From: Streptomyces massasporeus
GTDB lineage: Bacteria > Actinomycetota > Actinomycetes > Streptomycetales > Streptomycetaceae
Assembly (NCBI RefSeq): GCF_014648995.1
Contig: NZ_BMSE01000004.1
Location: 124,001-188,000, forward strand
Length of the DNA: 64,000 nucleotides
Reading direction: 5' to 3'
Shown: positions 9,193 through 23,918 of the stretch, piece after piece
How positions within the stretch are numbered: the stretch's first letter is position 1
Layout: every line of letters starts with the position of its first letter
Position numbers and translations under genes: made by a program
Notes under the pieces: model-generated
Told to the model about the DNA's origin: nothing
Databases searched by the model: none
The model's input: the letters and a program-made list of their open reading frames with translations, nothing else

Positions 9193-10349
9193 GCCGGGCC
9201 TCCGAGGGACGCGAAGGCCTGCTCGTGGGTGCGGCGGCGGGCCACGTCCCGGTCGAAGATCTCGCGGGTCACGGCGGTGAGGGTGGCCGCCGGTTCCCAG
9301 AGGTCCAGGCGGCTTGCCTCCGCGACCGTCTTGGCCCACTCTTCCGGGACCGGTGAGCCCAGGGCCCCGGCCACGGCTCCGGCCATCGTGGCGATGGAGT
9401 CGCAGTCGCGGCCGTAGTTCACCGCGCCGAGGACCGCGTGACGGTAGTCGCCCCGCGCCACGAGCAACATGCCCAGAGCGACGGGCAGTTCCTCGATAGC
9501 GTGCAGGCGGGACGGGCGGCGGGCGCCGAGCGAGGGGGCCCGGTAGTCGGGGCCGACCGTGTCGTAGGGGGTCACCGCCTCGCGCAGCGGGCGCAGTGCC
9601 GACTCGAAGTCCGTGTGGCGGGCCGCCTCTTCGCAGACCCGCTCGATCGCGGCCCGGGTGCCGTCCTTCGCGAGGGCGAGACACGCCGAGACGACCGAGT
9701 CCGGCGTCGCGCCCGGGGTGCACGCCGCCGCCACCGCCGCGGCCAGGACACCGGCCGCCTCACGGCCGTACGACGACTGGTGCGCGCCGGCGATGTCGAG
9801 GGCCTCGGCGTACGCCGCCCGTGGGTCGGCCGCGTTGATCAGGCCGACGGGCGCCATGTACATCGCCGCGCCGCAGTTGACGATGTTGCCGGTGCCGGCC
9901 TCGCGCGGGTCGGCATGGCCGTAGTGGATCCGCGTCACCAGCCACTTCTCCGCCAGGAAGATCCGCTGGAGGGGGAGGGCCTCGCTCTCCAGTTCCGGGA
10001 TCCAGCGCGGCTCCGTCATCAGGTCCGGGACCAGATGGTCGGCGATGGCGTAGGCGTCGAGGTGGTCGCGGACCCGGGCGTAGACGCGGACCAGCGCGTG
10101 GGTCATCAGGGTGTCGTCGGTGACGTGGCCGTCGCCCTTGTGGTACGGGGCGAGGGGGCGGGCCGTGCGCCAGTCGTCGCCGTGCCAGGGGCCGACGACG
10201 CCGTGCACGCGGCCGCCATGGCGTTCGAGGATCTGCTCGGGCGAGTAGCCCTCGACGGGGCCGCCGAGCGCGTCGCCGACCGCCGCCCCGACCAGGGCTC
10301 CGGCGATCCGCTCGTCCAGCGGGGCGTTTTGGTGGGTTTTGGGCTGCAT
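9180..10349 (-). CDS. ADP-ribosylglycohydrolase family protein (paralogue 2)
   Basis: A 389-residue family member starting MQPKTHQNAPLDER. The family opening GALVGAAVGDALGGPVEG is followed by the metal motif VTDDTLMT; the C-terminal motif is GRDCDSIATMAGAVAGA. All expected Asp/Thr ligands are present, so this copy looks competent. It is separated by 7 bp from the upstream paralogue and overlaps the downstream one by 13 bp, indicating one transcript. The substrate cannot be deduced from the sequence. Confidence 0.9.
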   Translation of the reverse strand: MQPKTHQNAPLDERIAGALVGAAVGDALGGPVEGYSPEQILERHGGRVHGVVGPWHGDDWRTARPLAPYHKGDGHVTDDTLMTHALVRVYARVRDHLDAYAIADHLVPDLMTEPRWIPELESEALPLQRIFLAEKWLVTRIHYGHADPREAGTGNIVNCGAAMYMAPVGLINAADPRAAYAEALDIAGAHQSSYGREAAGVLAAAVAAACTPGATPDSVVSACLALAKDGTRAAIERVCEEAARHTDFESALRPLREAVTPYDTVGPDYRAPSLGARRPSRLHAIEELPVALGMLLVARGDYRHAVLGAVNYGRDCDSIATMAGAVAGALGSPVPEEWAKTVAEASRLDLWEPAATLTAVTREIFDRDVARRRTHEQAFASLGGPACSG

Positions 10350-10356
10350 GGCCGCA

Positions 10357-11595
10357 TCATCCACCCGGGCGGGCCGGTTGCACCGCTTCCAGGAGTTCGG
10401 CGAGTTCCACGAGGTCGGTGCCGGTGAGGCGGGGGAGGACGCAGCCGGAAAGGGTGCGGCAGGTCTCCCGCCAGGAGGCGGGGATCGAGGCGCCGCCGCC
10501 GAGGGCGCCGGTGAGGGCACCCGCCAGGGCCGGGGCGGAGTCCGCGACGCGGGACAGGCAGGCCGCGGCCGGGATCGCCTCCGCGGTGCGGCCGCGGGCG
10601 GCGGTGGCCAGGGCGAGGGCGACCGGGACCGTCTCGGCGGCGGCGATGCCGTAGCTGTAGACGTGGTCGACGATCTGGTGCTCCAGGGGCGGGACCAGGG
10701 CGAAGGCGCTGTCCGCGGCGGAGGCGAGCGCCAGGGCCTGCCGGGCGTTGCGGCCGATCTCCGTCTCCTCGGGGAGCTCGGTGAGGGCCGCGGTGACGCA
10801 GGCGCCGACGTCCGCGCCGGCCAGGGCGAGCGCGAGGGCCGCCGCCATCGCGCGGGCGCCGTGGACGCCGTCGCCGTCCTGGGTGTAGCGGGCGTCGAAC
10901 TCGGCGAGGTCGGCGGCGCTGCGGGGGTCGCCGGGGTGGGCCACGGCCAGGACGCAGGCGCGTACGCAGGCGGCGTCGTCGAAGTAGTGCGGGTTGTCGT
11001 GGCCGGTGGCGGGCGGGCGCAGGCCGGTGGCGAGGTTGCCGAGGCCGGCACGGACGGAGATGCGGGCGCGCAGGGGGAGCACGGCGGACTCGATCTCGGG
11101 TGCGCGGTTCGCCGCGGCGGCGACCTCGGCGGCGAGGGCGTTCCAGGTGAGGTCGATGGCGGCCCGAGTGCGGCGTTCGCGGCTGAGGTCGTCTCGGACG
11201 GTGTCGTCGCCCGCGCGCAGGAGGGCTTCTGCCGCGAAGGCCGCCCACTCGGCGTCGTCGGAGGGGCCGAGGCGGAGGGGCTCGGGGGGCTGGTTCAGGG
11301 CGATGGGGACGGGGAGGGTGGTCGTGGCGTTGTGTTCGGCGAAGGTGTCCAGTTCGCGGGTGAGGCGCCGGGTCCAGTCGGGCATGCGGGCGGCTCTGTG
11401 GCGGGCGGCGGGCCAGCCGGCGGCGTCGCCGGCGGCCAGTCCGAGCAGGAGTCCTTCGGCCCGTCTCGGGGCCTCGGCTTCGCCTTCGGCCCCTTTGCCT
11501 CCCGCCCGCGCACCGCCCGTGACTGCCACCCGAGGGGTCCTGGTCTCCCGTGGGGCGCGCTCGCCGTCGGCGGCCGCGGGTGCGTGGGTGGTCAT
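10357..11595 (-). CDS. ADP-ribosylglycohydrolase family protein (paralogue 3, degenerate site)
   Basis: A 412-residue paralogue. After about 45 low-complexity residues it opens with EGLLLGLAAGDAAGWP. The normally invariant DDT is SDDAEW, and the C-terminal RDxD(S/T) motif has become RVADSAPALAGALTG, losing one aspartate. Two of the metal-ligand positions are thus altered, so it may be inactive or may bind ligand without hydrolysis. The start ATG at 11595 overlaps the stop of paralogue 4 (ATGA). The N-terminal start is uncertain because the first 45 residues are poorly conserved-looking. Confidence 0.8.
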   Translation of the reverse strand: MTTHAPAAADGERAPRETRTPRVAVTGGARAGGKGAEGEAEAPRRAEGLLLGLAAGDAAGWPAARHRAARMPDWTRRLTRELDTFAEHNATTTLPVPIALNQPPEPLRLGPSDDAEWAAFAAEALLRAGDDTVRDDLSRERRTRAAIDLTWNALAAEVAAAANRAPEIESAVLPLRARISVRAGLGNLATGLRPPATGHDNPHYFDDAACVRACVLAVAHPGDPRSAADLAEFDARYTQDGDGVHGARAMAAALALALAGADVGACVTAALTELPEETEIGRNARQALALASAADSAFALVPPLEHQIVDHVYSYGIAAAETVPVALALATAARGRTAEAIPAAACLSRVADSAPALAGALTGALGGGASIPASWRETCRTLSGCVLPRLTGTDLVELAELLEAVQPARPGG

Positions 11596-12551
11596 GTGGG
11601 GGTCTCCGATCCGTCGCCGGCGACCAGGATGAAGTCCGTCGGGCCCGGGGTTTGGGTGCCCGCGGCCGGCCGGTCCTCGTCCTCCGCCGGGGTCAGCAGG
11701 TCCGCCACGTCCAGGACGTGGTAGCCCGCCATCGCCGGGAGACATCTGCCGAGGACCGGGCCGATGGGGCTCGCCCAGGCCTGGGGGATCGCCGACACGC
11801 CCCGGGTCGCGCCCGCCAAGGCGCCCGCCACCGCCGCCGTGGTGTCCGCGTCGCGGCCCATGTTCACCGCGGTCAGGACGGACTGCTCGAAGTCGCCGTC
11901 GGCCGCCGCGTACGCGCCGAAGGCGAGGGCGACGGCCTCGGGGGCCAGGTCGGTCCAGGGGTAGCCGCCGATGACGACCGCGGAGCGGACCGCGCGTTCG
12001 CCGCGGTGGGCGACGGCCACCGCGCGGCGCAGGCTGCGGGCCGTCCAGGAGTCGTCGGGGACGACCGCGAGGGCCGCGGCCACGACCGCCGTCGACGGCG
12101 CGCCGGCCATCGCCGCCGCGACGCCCGCCGCCACCGCCTGGCCGCCGTAGATGCCCTCGCCGTCGTGGCTCACCGAACCGTCGATCGCGACCAGCCGGGC
12201 CGCCTCCGCCGGGCGGCCCGCCGCGAACACCCCGAAGGGGGCCGCGCGCATGGCCAGGCCGTCGCTCCAGGCGTGCCGGTGCTGCGCGGAGATCGGGGCG
12301 GCCAGCCCCCGGCGGAGGTTCTCCAGCGTGCCGCGTTCGCTGAAGCCGGCGCCCCGGAAGGGGCCCTCGTCGCGGTCGGCGATCCACTCGTGCCAGGCCG
12401 CCTCCACATGGGCCGGGGTGAGCGCGGAGCCGTGCCGGGCCAGCAGGAGGCCGGAGAAGATCGCGTACTCGGTGTCGTCCGTGCCGGACGGGTTATCAGT
12501 GACGTAGCCGGTGATGCGGCCCCACCGGGCGCGGATCTCGGAGGGCTTCAT
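11592..12551 (-). CDS. ADP-ribosylglycohydrolase family protein (paralogue 4, main fragment)
   Basis: A 319-residue open frame beginning MKPSEIRARWGRI. It contains the first metal motif GTDDTEYAIFSG and the C-terminal motif GRDADTTAAVAGALAGA, both intact. The family's N-terminal GALLGLAVGDALG segment is missing from this frame but is encoded immediately upstream in another frame (see 12548-12676). The ATG at 12551 is therefore probably an internal codon, and the original gene started near 12676. It is the promoter-proximal gene of the operon. Confidence 0.8.
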   Translation of the reverse strand: MKPSEIRARWGRITGYVTDNPSGTDDTEYAIFSGLLLARHGSALTPAHVEAAWHEWIADRDEGPFRGAGFSERGTLENLRRGLAAPISAQHRHAWSDGLAMRAAPFGVFAAGRPAEAARLVAIDGSVSHDGEGIYGGQAVAAGVAAAMAGAPSTAVVAAALAVVPDDSWTARSLRRAVAVAHRGERAVRSAVVIGGYPWTDLAPEAVALAFGAYAAADGDFEQSVLTAVNMGRDADTTAAVAGALAGATRGVSAIPQAWASPIGPVLGRCLPAMAGYHVLDVADLLTPAEDEDRPAAGTQTPGPTDFILVAGDGSETPT

Positions 12552-12676
12552 GTTCTCGGCCGGGGCCCGAGGGCGTCACCGACGGCCAGGCCCAGCAGTG
12601 CGCCGCGTGCGCGTGCGCGGAGCCCGGTGGCGTCCCCGGGCGCCGGGACGGAGGGGATGCAGGCGATCGATGCCAT
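12548..12676 (-). pseudogene. frameshifted N-terminus of ADP-ribosylglycohydrolase paralogue 4
   Basis: From the ATG at 12676 the frame reads MASIACIPSV and then ARGALLGLAVGDALG, the standard family opening, before running into PRPRT and a stop at 12548. Shifting frame at the G/C run near 12562-12568 restores a continuous ...ALG-(x)-PAENMKPSEIRARW protein, so one base appears to be missing there. It could be a real mutation, a sequencing error in the G/C run, or less likely recoding. Confidence 0.7.
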
Positions 12677-12892
12677 ACGGCATGTGTCCCACTCCGGTGA
12701 CTCCGCCGAGCCTCACGAGCCCCAGCATCACCCGGTCGACATCTGGGCGCACTGTTGATCAAGTGAGCGCGGAAGGGCAAAACCGCAGGTTAGCGCAGCC
12801 TTTCCTTGCTGGCGAGGTCGGAATTCGACGGGTAGTTTTGTTGCTGTAAAAGTCTGGAACGTGTCCAAAAGACGGGGAGTGGGGTTCCTTCC

Positions 12893-13624
12893 ATGGCCAT
12901 CATCGAGACCGAGGCGACGCTGCACGAGGCGCACCGGGACAACCACACGCACCGGGACGTGAACGGCGGCTGGCTGCGTCCCGCGGTGTTCGGTGCGATG
13001 GACGGCCTCGTCTCCAACCTCGCCCTGATGACCGGCGTCGCGGGCGGATCGGTCAGCCAGCACACCGTGGTCCTCAGCGGCCTCGCGGGCCTGGCCGCCG
13101 GTGCCTTCTCCATGGCCGCCGGCGAATACACCTCGGTCGCCTCGCAGCGTGAGCTCGTCGAGGCCGAGCTGGACGTGGAGCGGCGCCAGCTGCGCAAGCA
13201 CCCCAAGGACGAGGAGGCCGAGCTCGCCGCGCTCTACGAGTCGAGGGGCGTCGAGCCGGGACTGGCCCGCGAGGTCGCGCGGCAGCTGTCGAAGGACCCC
13301 GAGCAGGCGCTGGAGATCCACGCCCGGGAGGAACTGGGCATCGACCCCGGCGATCTGCCCTCACCGACCGTGGCCGCGGTGTCGAGTTTCGGCTCCTTCG
13401 CGCTGGGCGCGCTGACGCCCGTCCTGCCCTACCTGCTGGGCGCGAGCAGCATGTGGCCCGCGGTGATGCTGGCGCTGCTGGGGCTTTTCCTGTGCGGTGC
13501 GGTGGTGGCCAAGGTGACGGCACGCACCTGGTGGTACAGCGGGCTTCGGCAACTGTTCCTGGGAGGCGCGGCGGCCGGTGTGACGTACGCCCTGGGCACC
13601 TTGTTCGGAACGGCCGTAGGATAG
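12893..13624 (+). CDS. VIT1/CCC1-family transporter
   Basis: A 243-residue membrane protein of the VIT1/CCC1 family, which transports iron or manganese, often as a proton antiporter. Seen: the family start WLRPAVFGAMDGLVSNLALM (about 24-43), GLAGLAAGAFSMAAGEY in the second helix, an acidic cytoplasmic insert with many Glu residues (about 80-150) that would form the metal-binding helical module, and three C-terminal helices. The ATG at 12893 is preceded by a weak GGGGAGTGGGG region. It is transcribed divergently from the glycohydrolase operon across a 216 bp intergenic region containing a loose iron-box-like sequence. Confidence 0.88.
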   Translation: MAIIETEATLHEAHRDNHTHRDVNGGWLRPAVFGAMDGLVSNLALMTGVAGGSVSQHTVVLSGLAGLAAGAFSMAAGEYTSVASQRELVEAELDVERRQLRKHPKDEEAELAALYESRGVEPGLAREVARQLSKDPEQALEIHAREELGIDPGDLPSPTVAAVSSFGSFALGALTPVLPYLLGASSMWPAVMLALLGLFLCGAVVAKVTARTWWYSGLRQLFLGGAAAGVTYALGTLFGTAVG

Positions 13625-13635
13625 CGCGGCTCGGA

Positions 13636-13657
13636 CCTATGCAAGGGACTGCATAGG
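13636..13657. promoter_or_regulatory. inverted repeat behind the VIT1-like gene
   Basis: CCTATGCA-AGGGAC-TGCATAGG, with 8-bp perfect arms, begins 11 bases after the transporter stop codon. It could be an operator for the downstream gltB leader or a small terminator. It has no T-run. Confidence 0.4.
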
Positions 13658-13919
13658 TAGCCGTTACTCACTGGTTTCGAATGCGGAACCACCGGGCATG
13701 AGCCGTAAGCGCTGCGGGCAACGACGCTCGCCGCGCACCCCCCGGCGAGGCGGGCGAAGACGCCCGTCCCGCTCCTCGGGCCGATGGAAAGCGATCTGAC
13801 CCGATCGTTCCGTGCGGTCCCTCCATAGCTTCCACCGCTGGCGCGGTACCCCCGCCGCACACCCGCGGTGTCCGCATGCTGGAACGGATTATCCCGGTTC
13901 CCGAGAACCGCTCCATCAT

Positions 13920-13946
13920 GTAACCTGCACGAAATTTTGCGATCAC
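13920..13946 (+). promoter_or_regulatory. GlnR-box-like sequence upstream of gltB
   Basis: GTAAC-6N-GAAAT-6N-ATCAC (13920-13924, 13931-13935, 13942-13946) follows the GlnR half-site spacing gTnAc-n6-GaAAc-n6 known in Streptomyces. It lies 60-90 bases before the gltB start. This is a pattern match only; I do not recall gltB being an established GlnR target in S. coelicolor. Confidence 0.35.
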
Positions 13947-14007
13947 GCGAGGGCCAACGTCGTCCCTCGGCACTTGCATATGCCAGATGACGACGACGGG
14001 AGAGCCG

Positions 14008-18598
<4,591 letters not shown>

Positions 18599-18606
<8 letters not shown>

Positions 18607-20062
18607 CCCGAAGGGCTTCCTGAACCACGGGCGCGAGCTCGCCAAGTCCCGCCCCGTCGAGGAGCGCGTCAAGGACTGGAACGAGGTCTACGTTCCCGGC
18701 TCCCTGCTGCCCATCATCAGCAAGCAGGCCAGCCGCTGCATGGACTGCGGCATCCCGTTCTGCCACAACGGCTGTCCGCTCGGGAACCTGATCCCCGAGT
18801 GGAACGACTACGCCTACCGCGAGGACTGGGCGGCCGCCTCGGAGCGTCTGCACGCGACGAACAACTTCCCGGAGTTCACGGGCCGTCTGTGCCCCGCTCC
18901 CTGCGAGTCGGCGTGTGTGCTGGGCATCAACCAGCCGCCGGTCACCATCAAGAACGTCGAGGTCTCGATCATCGACAAGGCGTGGGAGACCGGGGACGTC
19001 GCCCCGCAGATCCCGGAGCGCCTGTCCGGCAAGACCGTCGCGGTCGTCGGTTCGGGCCCGGCGGGACTCGCCGCCGCCCAGCAGCTGACCCGGGCCGGTC
19101 ACACGGTCGCCGTCTACGAGCGTGCGGACCGCATCGGAGGCCTCCTCCGCTACGGCATCCCCGAGTTCAAGATGGAGAAGCGGCACATCAACCGCCGCAT
19201 CGAGCAGATGCGCGCGGAGGGCACCCGCTTCCGCACCGGCATCGAGATCGGCCGCGACCTGAAGGCCACGGACCTGAAGAAGCGCTACGACGCGGTCGTC
19301 CTGGCCGTCGGCGCGACCATGGCGCGTGATCTGCCGGTGCCCGGCCGTGAACTCAAGGGCATCTACCAGGCCATGGAGTACCTGCCGCTGGCCAACAAGG
19401 TGCAGGAGGGCGACTTCGTGGCGCCCCCGATCTCGGCCGAGGGCAAGCACGTCGTGGTCATCGGCGGCGGCGACACCGGCGCGGACTGCGTCGGCACCGC
19501 CCACCGCCAGGGCGCGGCCTCCGTCACGCAGCTGGAGATCATGCCCCGCCCTGGCGAGGAGCGGAACGCGGCCTCCCAGCCGTGGCCGACCTTCCCCATG
19601 CTGTACAAGGTCACCTCGGCCCACGAGGAGGGCGGCGAGCGGGTCTACTCCGTCTCGACGACCCACTTCGAGGGCGACGAGGACGGCAACGTCCAGTGGC
19701 TGCACCTCACCGAGGTGGAGTTCATCGACGGCAAGCTGACCCCGAAGCCGGGCTCCGAGCGCAAGATCCCCGCGCAGCTGGTCACCCTCGCCATGGGCTT
19801 CACCGGCACCGACCGGGAGAACGGCCTGGTCGAGCAGTTCGGCCTGGAGCTCGACGAGCGCGGCAACATCGCCCGCGACGCCGACTTCCGTACCAACGTG
19901 CCCGGCGTGTACGTCGCCGGTGACGCCGGCCGTGGCCAGTCGCTCATCGTCTGGGCGATCGCGGAGGGCCGCTCGGCGGCGCGCGGTGTGGACCGTGCGC
20001 TGACGGGTGTGAGCGAGCTGCCGGCGCCGATCCGCCCGACGGACCGCGCGCTGATGGTCTGA
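18599..20062 (+). CDS. gltD: glutamate synthase small subunit
   Basis: GltD is the NADPH-oxidising beta subunit that passes electrons through FAD and two 4Fe-4S clusters to GltB. It has 487 residues. N-terminal cluster cysteines are at 47, 50, 55 and 59 ([14 protein letters not shown]) with a second set in [12 protein letters not shown] (98-109). The FAD motif [14 protein letters not shown] is at about 147-160 and the NADPH motif [13 protein letters not shown] is near 285. The ATG lies inside the gltB 3' end, so the two are translationally coupled. A set of about 20-bp repeats begins at its stop codon. Confidence 0.97.
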
Positions 20063-20115
20063 CCGCACCTCACCCGCGGTCCGGCCACCTCATCCGTGGT
20101 CCGACCGCACCTCAC
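20059..20115. repeat. three imperfect about 20-bp repeats at the gltD stop codon
   Basis: Three consecutive imperfect units of 22, 20 and 15 bp (20059-20080, 20081-20100, 20101-20115) share CCGxCC(GCA)CCTCA and CCGxGGT. The first unit contains the gltD stop codon. No hairpin with a T-run is evident. Confidence 0.6.
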
Positions 20116-20204
20116 AAGACGTCCCGCACAAAGGCGTGCGGAACACTGACGGCGCCTGCCCCTTGTCCCCGACCGGACGAATGGGCGGGCGCCGTCGCAC
20201 GTCC

Positions 20205-21187
<983 letters not shown>

Positions 21188-21191
<4 letters not shown>

Positions 21192-23917
21192 CGCATGTCT
21201 CCCGCCCTGAGGTGAGTGATCGGTGTCCGGCGTCCGGCCCACCAGACCTGCGCGACGGCCACCGCCCCGGCCAGCAGCACCGCGCCCGCCGCGGGCAGGC
21301 CCAGTGACCACACGTCGGCCCGCAGCACGGCATTCGGCGCCGTGACTCCGGCAGCGTCGGCCAGGGCGAGCCGGTCCAGGTCGATGCCGGGGGCGAGCAG
21401 CCCCACCGTGGCCCGGCCGACGGCCATGCCCCCGGCCGCCGCGAGCAGCGTCTGGGGCAGCGCCTCCAGGCCGAGCAGGTGCCGCCCCTGGCGGGTCGTC
21501 ATGCCGAGGGTGCGCAGCCGGGCCAGCAGCGCGGCCCGCTCCGGCGCGGACCGCAGCAGCCCGAGCACCAGGGCGAGCACCGCGTAGCCCGCGCCCGCGG
21601 CGACGGCCCAGACGTAGATCCGCTCGGCACCGGCCTGCAACGGCGAGTCGGACAGCGCCGCGCGCTCCTCGCTGCGCAGGGTCACCGAGAGGTCCGGGCC
21701 GGCGCCGCGCACGGCCGCCCGCAGCGCCTTCGGGTCGAGCCCGGGACCGGCCGCCAGCAGGACCGAGGGGCCGGGGGAGCCCTTCAGGCCCGCCGCGTCG
21801 ACCAGGAGGAACTCACCCTCGGGGACGGCCGGGGTGCGGGGGCGCACGGCGGTGATCCGCACGGTGACTGGGCCGCCGTCGGTCTCGATCCGGCGCGGTG
21901 CCCGCCCGAGCCGTTCGGCGACGCCCGGGGAGGCGACCGCGTCCAGCACCCCGCCCCGGCTCCGCAGCCGGTCGGCCGTGAAACCCCCCAGTCCCATCTG
22001 CCGGGCCAGTTCCGCGTACGAGTCCGGCTCGACCCCGACCACGGCCGACGACGGCGTCTCCTCGGACGCGCTCTCCGACGCGTGCCCGATGCCCACGGCG
22101 GTGACCTGCCGTACCCCCGCCACCTCCCGGACGGCCCGTGCCAGTCCCGCCGGCAGCGGGGTGCCGTCGGTGGTGGCGACCAGCGCGTCCGCGCCCGTCG
22201 CCAGCAGCGCGGCCCGGTCCCGGGCGTCCGCCACGCCCGTCAGCACGGATCCCCCGAACGCGGCCGTCGTCAGGGCCGTCAGCAGGGCGAGCAGCGGCAG
22301 GGTGGCGACCGCCGCCGGTGAGCGGCCGGCGCGGGCCAGGGACAGGAAGCCGACCACGCCCCGCCGCCGCGCGGCCGGACCGGCGGCCCACCGCAGGGGC
22401 AGGGGGTACAGCCGGACGAGGACCAGCGCCGCGACCAGCCCGACGAGCACCGGGGCGGCGCTCACCAGGAGGTCACCCGCCCCGCCGGTACCGCGGCGGC
22501 GCAGCGTCAGGACCGAGCCGACGGCCAGCACCAGCAAGGTCAGTTCGGCGACCGCGTGGCGCCCGCCGGGCCTGGCGTGGGCCAGGTCGTCGCGCTCCCG
22601 GTGGGCCCGCGGCCTGCGGTGCGCCACGGCCGCCCGCACCGGCAGCGCCGCACAGGCCAGCAGCGCCACGGCGGACGCCCCGAGTACGGCGGGCAGCAGC
22701 CGGGCCCCGTCCACGACGAGCACGGCGAACAGCAGACCGCAGGCCGCGGCGGGCAGCGCCGGCACGGCGTTCTCCGCCAGCAGCCGACCGGCGATGCCGC
22801 GCAGCGAACCGCCCCGGGCCCGCAGCAGGGCCAGTTCGGCGTCGCGACGGGCGGCGGTCAGACCCCCGCTCATGACCACGACGACGAAGGCCACCGCGGC
22901 GATCCCGAAGGCCGCGACGGCGACGACCGGCGTGATCGCGTCACGCGTCTGCGTGTACGAGCCGACGACCTGCTCCAGACCGGTGGACAGCTGCGCCGTC
23001 GGCCCGGCGGGCCCACGCATCCGCACCAGCCCCGGCCCGTCCTCCAGGGACGCGATCGCCTCGACGAGCGCCGAGGTGTCCGCCGCGGTGAGCCGTCCGG
23101 TCGCGGGCGCGAACCGCCAGTACTTCTCCGCCTCGCCCTGCCCGCCCAGCAGCGCCGGCGCGGCCCCGGGCGCCAGCAGGACGCCCGCCTCCCAGTAGAA
23201 CAGCGGCGGGTGGTTCCCGACGGAGGCCAGGGCCGGTGTGCGCAGGACCGGTTCCGCGGACCAGTAACCGCCCCGCGGGTGCCGGGGTTCGAGGACGCCG
23301 GTGATCCGCACGGTCAGCGGCCCGTCCGGGAAGCCCGCCAGGGTGAGGGTGGAGCCGGACCGCAGCCGCAGCGTGCGGGCGGTCTCGGCGGTCACGGCAC
23401 CTTCCACCGACCGGGTGTCCACGGACACCGTGCCGGCGGTCGGCAGCCGGCCCTCCCGCACGGTGGCGTGGCCGGCCGCTCCCGACTGCGCGAGCAGCGT
23501 GAACCGGGGCGGCACCCCGTCGGGCCGGGGCAGCGACGCGTCCAGCGCCTCCAGGCTCTTGCCGGTCCGCACCCCGTGCGCCGACTCGGCCGGGTCCGCC
23601 CGCAGCGGGGCGGGCAGCAGGGCCCGGGCCTGGGCGTCGACCGCGGCGAGCGCCTCCGGCAGGACCGCGTTCGCACGGGCGTCGTCCGGCAGTTCGAGCC
23701 CCGGCGCCGGTGCCTTCAGCTCCAGCACGGTGGACTCGGGGGCCGCGGCGGCCACGGCCTCGCGCAGCCCGTCCGTCTCGTAGGCCTCCACGGCCCGGGG
23801 CAGGACGGCCGCGAGGAACGCCGTGACCAGCACCAGCACGCCGAAGGCCACGGTGGACAAGGGCGCGGCCCGCAGCCGGGTCCGCACCCAGGGCGCGCCC
23901 TGCTCGTCCGTCGGCAT
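21188..23917 (-). CDS. large FtsX-like ABC permease
   Basis: A 909-residue permease of the MacB/FtsX class. An N-terminal helix (about 18-38) is followed by a large extracytoplasmic domain, then clusters of hydrophobic helices near 330-450 and 480-580, a second periplasmic-type domain, and the C-terminal FtsX helices (ending AVAVAQVWWAGRR). This is the duplicated ten-helix layout common in actinomycetes. It probably exports a lipid, peptide or lipoprotein, or acts mechanically; the substrate is not deducible. It sits 1 bp after the longer permease and overlaps its ATPase gene by 4 bp. Confidence 0.88.
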
Positions 23918-23918
23918 G

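Larger units (their letters stand above)
13625..14007. other. 383-bp gltB upstream region
   Basis: Non-coding stretch between the metal transporter and gltB. It holds the inverted repeat at 13636-13657, a short GCGGGCG-AAGA-CGCCCGT hairpin near 13749-13767, and a GlnR-box-like sequence at 13920-13946. No convincing small gene was found. The long leader suggests a regulated promoter for glutamate synthase. Confidence 0.6.

Noticed and set aside
13749..13767. A riboswitch in the gltB leader
   Set aside because: Only one short hairpin is visible; I could not identify a known riboswitch core.
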